DNA of 64,000 bases from contig CM022303.1 of the NCBI GenBank assembly GCA_011799875.1, forward strand, positions 280,384,850-280,448,849, in the 5' to 3' direction. The translations under genes were made by a program, and so were the position numbers. Source of the stretch: Thinopyrum elongatum. Taxonomy: Eukaryota > Streptophyta > Magnoliopsida > Poales > Poaceae. The notes under the pieces were generated by a model that did no database searches, was not told where the DNA came from, and was given only the letters and a program-made list of their open reading frames with translations. Below are positions 57,936 to 64,000 of the stretch, in pieces. Positions within the stretch are counted from its first letter, which is position 1. Each line of letters begins with the position of its first letter.

Positions 57936-58465
57936 ACAAGTCTCAGGATTGCCCCGGCAGGCTTGACGGGGACGCCGAGGGCGGATCGCCCTGCCAAGAC
58001 TCCAACGCTCCACCTCACAGCAACGCTAGTCACCAATCGGTGCGGTGTCGAGCCCCCAAATGCCTAAGGGCTGCTCCAAGCACGTGGCAGCCATTTTCGA
58101 GAAGGAAATCACCCCAAATGACACCCGTCCAGAGACGTGTCACGCAGACAGGCGAAAAGGTGGCTGGAATGGCACGGCAAGGCTTGCCGGGCTACGTACG
58201 ATGTGACACTAAGCGGTTGCATTTAATGCACTCTGTCCCTCTGCAGAGTTAGGTATGATAGCACTGTTCGCTATCTAATCAGTGGATAATGACCAACTTT
58301 GCGATTGTGGTGACCCCTTGATCTATAAAAGGAGGGTGGCAACAATAGAGAGGATTCAGACCCTTGTACACTCATAAGCGCGTAGCTGCTCTCGCCCCGA
58401 GGCACACCTTGCCAGGCTAGAGCGCTGCGCTTCCACCATGGTCCCCCTATCCATCCACCAAAGCA
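57936..58465 (+). mobile_element. LTR fragment F, plus strand, split by C
   Basis: A GC-rich start (CCCCGGCAGGCTTGACGGGG), a TATA box CTATAAAAGG at 58323-58332, and a downstream stretch with GTAGCTGCTCTCGCCCCGAG typical of the R/U5 part of plant LTRs. It ends near 58465 (AAGCA), where the integrase frame of D starts in mid-domain. I infer that F is the right end of an element inserted in D; the family is unknown. Confidence 0.5.
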
Positions 58466-59357
58466 CCACGGTGTTCCGTTGGAGATCAGTTCTGATCGTG
58501 GCAGCCTCTTCACCTCCAGATTCTGGAATAGTTTCCAAGAAGCTATGGGAACTCATCTGTCTTTCAGCACCGCTTTTCACCCTCAGTCACAGGGTCAAGT
58601 TGAACGAGTTAATCAAGTGCTCGAAGATATGCTTCGAGCTTGCGTCATCTCCTTCGGTAAGAAATGGGAGGAATCTCTCCCGTATGCCGAATTCTCTTAC
58701 AACAATAGCTATCAAGCTAGTCTGAAGATGGCACCGTTTGAAGTTCTATACGGTCGTAAGTGTCGAACCCCTCTGAATTGGTCAGAAACTGGGGAACGCT
58801 CACTCGTCGGACCGGACATTATTCGGCAAGCTGAAGAACAAGTCCGCATTGTTCGTGAACATTTGAAATCTGCTCAGTCTCGTCAGAAGAGCAACTATGA
58901 CTGAAAGCACCAGGAAATAGTCTATCAACCTGGCGAGCAAGCTTACCTCCGCGTCACTCCGTTGAAAGGCACTCATCGGTTCGGAATCAAAGGCAAGTTA
59001 GCCCCTCGCTACATTGGCCCGTTCCGTATTCTTGCCCGTCGAGGAGAAGTGGCATATCAATTGGAATTGCCGCCAAATCTTTCACAAGTACATGATGTCT
59101 TTCATGTATCCCAACTCCGTCGCTGCTTCAAGGATCCTATTCGAGCTGTGGATCATGAAGTGCTTGAATTACGGGAAGATCTGTCATATCCAGAATATCC
59201 CATCCGTATTCTTGATCAAGATGAGCGTCGAACACGTCAAAAGTCAATCAAGTTCCTCAAGGTTCAGTGGTCAAATCATTCTGAAGATGAAGCCACTTGG
59301 GAACGCGAGGATCGTCTTCGCGAAGAATACCCCTCTTTCTTTCAGTCTTCCTCTTAA
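58466..59357 (+). pseudogene. Element D integrase end and chromodomain
   Basis: The frame opens in mid-integrase (HGVPLEISSDRGSLFTSRFW, second catalytic D), then FHPQSQGQVERVNQVLEDML with the catalytic E. TGA at 58902-58904 interrupts after KSNYD. The frame then continues through GIKGKLAPRYIGPFRIL and HDVFHVSQLRRCF into a chromodomain-like end (IKFLKVQWSNHSEDEATWE), stopping at TAA 59355-59357. Chromodomains target integration to particular chromatin and mark the chromovirus group; Tekay is my guess. The N-terminal part was lost to the F insertion or deletion. Confidence 0.85.
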
Positions 59358-59393
59358 TTCTCGGGACGAGAATTCTTAATAGATGAGGAGAGT
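59356..59393 (+). promoter_or_regulatory. Pre-PPT hairpin and polypurine tract of D
   Basis: AATTCTCG-GGA-CGAGAATT at 59356-59374 is a perfect 8 bp stem that overlaps the last two bases of the pol stop codon. The purine tract AGATGAGGAGAG (59381-59392) leads into the LTR at 59394. Confidence 0.65.
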
Positions 59394-62300
59394 TGTAACA
59401 CCCCCGGTGATTAGCAACAGTAATCACTTTTGATAATGACATGTTAGCATGATCAACAGTGCATAATCATCATTAGCATCACATTGCATTTCAACTCCTA
59501 AGTCAATTCAAATTTAAATGAAAGTGGAATATAAAAGTTGTCCAACATAGGAGCTAAAATGTCAGATAACTAACAAATATTCCAGAGGCTATTCTAAAAT
59601 TGAAACCAACATCATTGGAATTGGATAAGTGACTCGAACAACCTCAAACAGTGGATAAAGATAATATTTAATAACCATTTATTAAATCTGAAATAAATAT
59701 GGAATTATGTTTTGTCCAAACTAATTTTAGGTGTTAGGGAATAATGCACTGGTATTTATGAACTAGGTCTCATGTTTTACAAAACTCAAATGGTGACCTG
59801 ACTATTACTAAACAGAGAAAAGGAGAATAAAGAAAAAGGAAAAGAAATAGAAAACAAAGAAGAAAAAAAAAAGAGCAACACCCCCCCCCGGCCCAACTGG
59901 GCCGAAGCCCAGCCGGCCGGCCCACCTGCGCCCCCCTGGCTATATGGCCACAGGCCGACGAACCAGACCGAACCATAGCCCCCCTCCCGATCCACATTCC
60001 CCCCCCCCCCGGTCGTGCGCCCCTCCTCGACTGGATCTGGAACGGGGCAAAACCCCCGATACCCGTCGCCCGTCGCGCGACGACTCGCCACGCCCGGACC
60101 GCCGCTCCCCGCCGGCCTGCACCTCGTCTCCGTCGCGTCGTCCCCCGTCGACCGCCCCGACCCCCCGCTGCCCCGTCCCTACGATCACGGTGAGGCCCCA
60201 GGCCTCCCCTCTCTGCTCCCGCACCTCGCGCGCGCACCACGCCCCCGCGCCGCCGCCACGCCCTGGCCACGCTCACCGCGCCGCGCCCTGCTCCTCGTTC
60301 CCGCTCCTGTGCCCACTCACCCCGACGCTTCTCATTCCCCCCCCGGGCTTGTGAGCTTTCTACGGCGAGCTCGCCGACCCCCCAATGGCCTCGTGCTGTG
60401 CTACTGCCATGCTGGCCTTCCCTCCCTCGTACAACTCGTCGGCAGCCCCGCAGGTCGCGTCACACTTCCCGCCTCCGCGCTGTCCCGTTCGCCGCGCACG
60501 AGGCCTCGCAAAGCGGACCAGCCCTCTGAGTCCACCGCATCGCGCCCGGGCTACGTCCAGCTCCATGCGCCGCCAGCGCTCGAGAGCTCCGCGCTCGACC
60601 GAACCCTCACCCGCGCCTCCCTTGGCCTGGCGCCGGCGCCGGCGTGCATCGGGCGTGCCAGCGTCCCGGGGAGCGACCGCCCCGCTGGGCTGACGCCCAC
60701 GCCCGCCCCGTGTGCGCATGGGCCACGTTACGAGGTGGCCCCGCCCCCTCTGGGCCTATGACAAAGGGGGCCCCACCCCCAAAAATGTTTTTAGAAAGAC
60801 AAGAAATAAAATAAATGATTAAAATAATTAATTATTAATTAGTTAATATATAGTTAATTAATCCTGATTAGGTTATCTAATTAACTAATTAGTGTTAATT
60901 TAAACAGTAATTAGTATTAACTTAATTAACCGCTGACATCAGCATGAGGTCATGCTGTGATGTCATCATCAGCACTGTTTCGGATAGTTGAATAAATAAT
61001 TAATTAAATTTCAGAAATTAATAAAACTTTAGAAAATCTATTAAAAACCGGAACTCCGATGAAAATATTTTTAACATGAAACTTGCTCAGAACGACGATA
61101 CGAACCCGATACGCCCTCTGTATTCCCGTCAGACGCCGCAACTAAGAACGTTGAACAATTAATCGATTCGATAAATGAATAGTGTTCCCAACCCTAATTA
61201 AATAAATCCGAAATCCTAAATTAACTAAATCATTTAGTTAGGCAGTAGAACACCCCGGCATATCATTTAGGCATGGCATACATATTGTTTGCATTATTGC
61301 CGTGAAATTATTGTTTTCTCTCCCCCTCCTTCTCTCTCGATAGACGCCGAGACAGACGACGCTGTCACCAGGTTACGACACTAATCTACGACGAGCAGCC
61401 GTTGACGACCCCCCTCTGCCAGAGAAACCAGGCAAGCCCCCCCCCTTGAGCATTCCAGATATCGCCCATTCTATTCTCCTGCTTGCATTAGATTTCGCTA
61501 CTGTTAATGTATGCTCCTATTTGATGCATAGCCTGGTTGTAAACCTGTTATTGCTACCTAACTGCCTATGATAAACTGTTTAGTATAGGTTGGTATGAAC
61601 CCCTGTGACCCCACCACCCTACTTTGTCGCCCCTGCTTGTTCATCGACGACTCGATCAACGTGATCGTCGATCAGAGACAGACAGCCTCACTCACACCCC
61701 CCCTTAGTTGTACGACTCGCGTAGTATAACTATCGAGTGCCGAGGGTGATACTGAACGCACTCCTGATGAATACTCTGCAGCCTAGATGTACGGTCGTGG
61801 TCATCGAGGGTGATTCCTCCTTCTCCATGTCCGATAAGACTCTGTCGTGCAACCCCCAGTGTGAACCTCGAGGGTGATACCTCATACGTTCACCCTGATG
61901 AATATGACCACACGGTTACTTGACCTTTTTCACAGGCGGGTCCACCTGGTGGGTACCCGCTGGGGATCTATGATTTGGGTGTGCCGGAAGGGCACTCGAG
62001 TGTGACATTGTGGCGGAGCATCAGAGACTCTGATTGTCTCCGCTTGATACTAATTGAGCCTATTGGATTTGGGTGTGTGATCTGAGTGGGTCGACGTGCC
62101 CTATACGCACTACCACCAGCGGGGATAATGGTTATGGGGCCCTCGCGATGTACGTTTCGCGAAAGCTTATCAGACGTCACGATTCACGTGGGGCTGATCG
62201 TCGGGATTGGCTGGATACTTCACTGGCGAGTTCAGTGTCGCGCCTGAAACCCCGGGCAGCCACGCAACGCGCAGGGTGCCAGGGCGATGGCCCGAGACCC

Positions 62301-63251
62301 CTGGGTGCATAGGTTAGTCGGCGGGCTGACCTCTCTGCTGAGCCTAGGTAGAGCGCTCTTCGTGTTGATCTTCCGAGGACGGGCATTACCCAGCAAGTAT
62401 GTCCGGCCAGAGTTGATCGAGCGCGTGTGGGTAACAGTAGTGCACCCCTGCAGGGATGAATCTTCTATCGAAGCCGGTCCTACGGTAAAGGACGCTCAGT
62501 TGTGGATCCCGATCTACTACTTAAACTGGATACTTGTTACTAATTGAAGCTTGGGATTACTTCCGCTGGGAGTCGAGGAAGGATCTTTGAGCTGTACTTC
62601 AACATGTTTGCTAAATAAAATGCTATTCTACTCTCTTCTACTGCTGCAAGATGATGGCTTTGAGAAGATGTTTGAAGATGCTAGTCTTCGATAGGACTAG
62701 GCCTTTCTCTCTATTCTGGCATTTCTGCAGCCCAGTCCACTTATACAGCCTTTTCTCCATTGATAATGTTGCATATGTAGTATAGATCCTTGCTTGCTGA
62801 GTACTTCGGATGAGTACTCACGGTTGCTTTATTTTCTCTTTTCCCCCATATACCCCACCTTGATGATACACCAGACGATGGAGTCCAGGAGCCAGACGCC
62901 ACCACCGGAGCCTACTACCAGGCGGGTCCAGAGGGCACGTACTACTGGATCGAGCCAGCTGACCAGGAGTAGGATCGGAGGCTCCCAGGCAGGAGGCCAA
63001 CGCCTTTCGATCTAGTGTCGCTGTTTGTGCTAGCCCTCTTAAGGCAAAACTTGTCTAACTATGTCTGTACCCAGATATTATTTGTATGACTAACTTATGT
63101 ATTCGGATCTTTGGATCCCTGGTCTGTAATATTGTGGACCTCCGTTTATTTGTGTTTAGAGTTGTGTTGTGATATCTTCCCGTGAGTCCCTGGGCTTGAT
63201 CGTACACGTTTGCGTGTATGATTAGTGTACGATTGAACCGGGGGCGTCACA
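59394..63251 (+). repeat. Element D 3' LTR
   Basis: 3858 bp from TGTAACACCC to GGGCGTCACA. TATA-like box GGCTATATGG near 59938, a GC-rich kilobase after it (59890-60770), and a palindrome at 60934-60965. Several blocks match the LARD LTR: the ATGAAAATA region (~61060; 11650 in the LARD), GAGTACTTCGGATGAGTACTC (~62798; 13260), GGAGCCAGACGCCACC (~62888; 13348) and the last ~70 bp. ATGAA (63252-63256) is probably the TSD. No gene is supported within; Pro/Ala/Arg frames reflect composition. Confidence 0.85.
60934..60965. promoter_or_regulatory. TGACATCA/TGATGTCA palindrome in D LTR
   Basis: TGACATCAGCATGA pairs with TCATGC plus TGATGTCA around GG, with a 2 nt bulge. It sits 1540 bp into the LTR, close to the relative position of the W-box palindrome in the LARD LTR (1681 bp). 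TGACATCA resembles a bZIP site with one change. Confidence 0.5.
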
Positions 63252-64000
63252 ATGAATCTCCGCCAACAGCTCCTGTCCTTCTTCCCGGGGAATACACTTC
63301 AATTTCACACCGTTTGGTCTTTTTCTGTACAGCATGTCATCGACAAATTGATACATATTGGACCGTCGGGCTACTTTCTCCGCTTTTTCCTGCTCTTCGG
63401 GAAGTTCTCATGTCTGAAGGAAACGGACGATCTGCTGCGCCCACGCTGGAGCCTGTGGCTCGACAACGAGGACTAAAGGCATTTCTTCTGCTGCGGGAAC
63501 ATCAGGCCCTACGGCAAGAGCTTGTCGCTCTACCAGAGCCGGCCGTTCCCCGACGAGCTTGGCGGGAACAGCCGCTTCAATGACAAGAGCCTGGGGCCCT
63601 GCTGGAGCGTGCTGTCCTTCAACAAGCTCGTCGGGAGCAGTTGCTTCAACGACGGAAGCCCAAGGCCTCGTCGGAGCATCTTGCTCCTCAGCGCTTCGAT
63701 CAGGAGCGCCTGCTTCAACGACAAGGACCCGAAGTCTTGTCGGAGCAAGTTGCCCCTTTGCCTCTTGCCTAGGAGCACCCGCTTCAACGACAAGAGCGTG
63801 AGGCCTTGTCGGAGCAAGTTGCCCCTCTGCATCTTGCCTAGGAGCACCCGCTTCAACGACAAGAGCGTGAGGCCTTGTCGGAGCAAGTTGCCCATCTGCA
63901 TCTTTGGCGCTGGCTTTGGCAGCCTTCTTGCCGGCGGCTTCGGGGAGCTCTGCCGGGAAGTAGTCGCCAGAAGCCAACTTCCTCTTCCTGCCTTGCCCTA
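63252..64000 (-). pseudogene. Ty3 element E polyprotein fragment with 23-residue repeats
   Basis: The frame runs from the window end (64000) leftwards to the D insertion at 63252. It contains KLASGDYFPAELPE, at least six 23-residue repeats (type APTRPHALVVEAGAPRQ), then APAWAQQIVRFLQT. A TGA at ~63408 follows, and the frame continues with ELPEEQEKAEKVARR and KCIPREEGQELLAEIH, the segment between RNase H and integrase. This matches Tat/Retand-like polyproteins. The catalytic regions lie outside the visible part. D split the frame at 63252. Confidence 0.75.
63495..63908. repeat. 69-bp coding tandem repeat in E
   Basis: Unit starts at 63495, 63564, 63633, 63702, 63771 and 63840, exactly 69 bp apart (23 codons), so the frame is kept. 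The last two units differ at only one or two positions; units to the left are progressively more diverged. Confidence 0.9.

Noticed and set aside
59944..60761. Protein genes in the GC-rich part of the D LTR
   Set aside because: Overlapping Pro/Ala/Arg frames on both strands reflect composition; the region is an LTR.
63495..63908. CRISPR-like or satellite array with 69 bp period
   Set aside because: The repeat keeps codon frame within a Ty3 polyprotein and has no spacers.

Overview
This window is intergenic, transposon-packed DNA from a grass of the wheat tribe. I infer Triticeae (wheat, Aegilops or barley relatives) from the Athila-like Ty3 elements with LTRs beginning TGATACGTC, a LARD-type element with ~3.95 kb LTRs, a large Copia element, and a CACTA element with GGGCC-rich subterminal repeats. 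I see no convincing host gene, tRNA, rRNA or CRISPR. Family names are from memory and are unverified.

Layout. (1) 1-8219: right-hand part of a CACTA transposon carrying a broken multi-exon gene, ending in TTTTTTTGTAGTG. (2) 8220-57437: an Athila-like Ty3 element A on the minus strand, in pieces. Its gag, protease, RT-RNase H and integrase lie between 43435 and 32107, and an extra ORF lies downstream of integrase (31771 to 9298). (3) 9781-31724: a LARD-type element inside A, cutting the extra ORF, with ATGAC target-site duplications (TSDs). (4) 20825-30611: a minus-strand Copia element inside the LARD 3' LTR, with a 526 bp hAT-like insertion in one of its LTRs. (5) 34817-41414: a non-autonomous Ty3 element B inside the pol of A, with GTGAT TSDs. 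(6) 44508-44532: a gap of 25 Ns. (7) 44535-56695: a second, indel-ridden copy of 31936-44250, most likely an assembly artefact. (8) 56696-57437: rest of the 5' LTR of A. (9) 57443-57935: LTR fragment of Ty3 element C, split by A. (10) 57936-58465: LTR fragment F, split by C. (11) 58466-63251: integrase-chromodomain end and 3' LTR of a chromovirus-type element D. (12) 63252-64000: minus-strand polyprotein fragment E, split by D.

Read inward, this is a nest up to eight deep: E, D, F, C, A, LARD, Copia, hAT. The three innermost insertions are proven by paired TSDs; the outer ones rest on one visible junction each. All pol genes carry stops or frameshifts.

Most worth following up: the extra ORF of A sits behind an internal module resembling an LTR promoter (GC palindrome, TATA box, ATG); a hairpin with a compensatory base-pair change precedes the polypurine tract in both D and the LARD; the LARD LTR has a 29 bp palindrome holding four W-box cores; the CACTA gene grew by duplication of phase-symmetric exons; and the 12 kb duplicate at the gap should be removed before any biological use.
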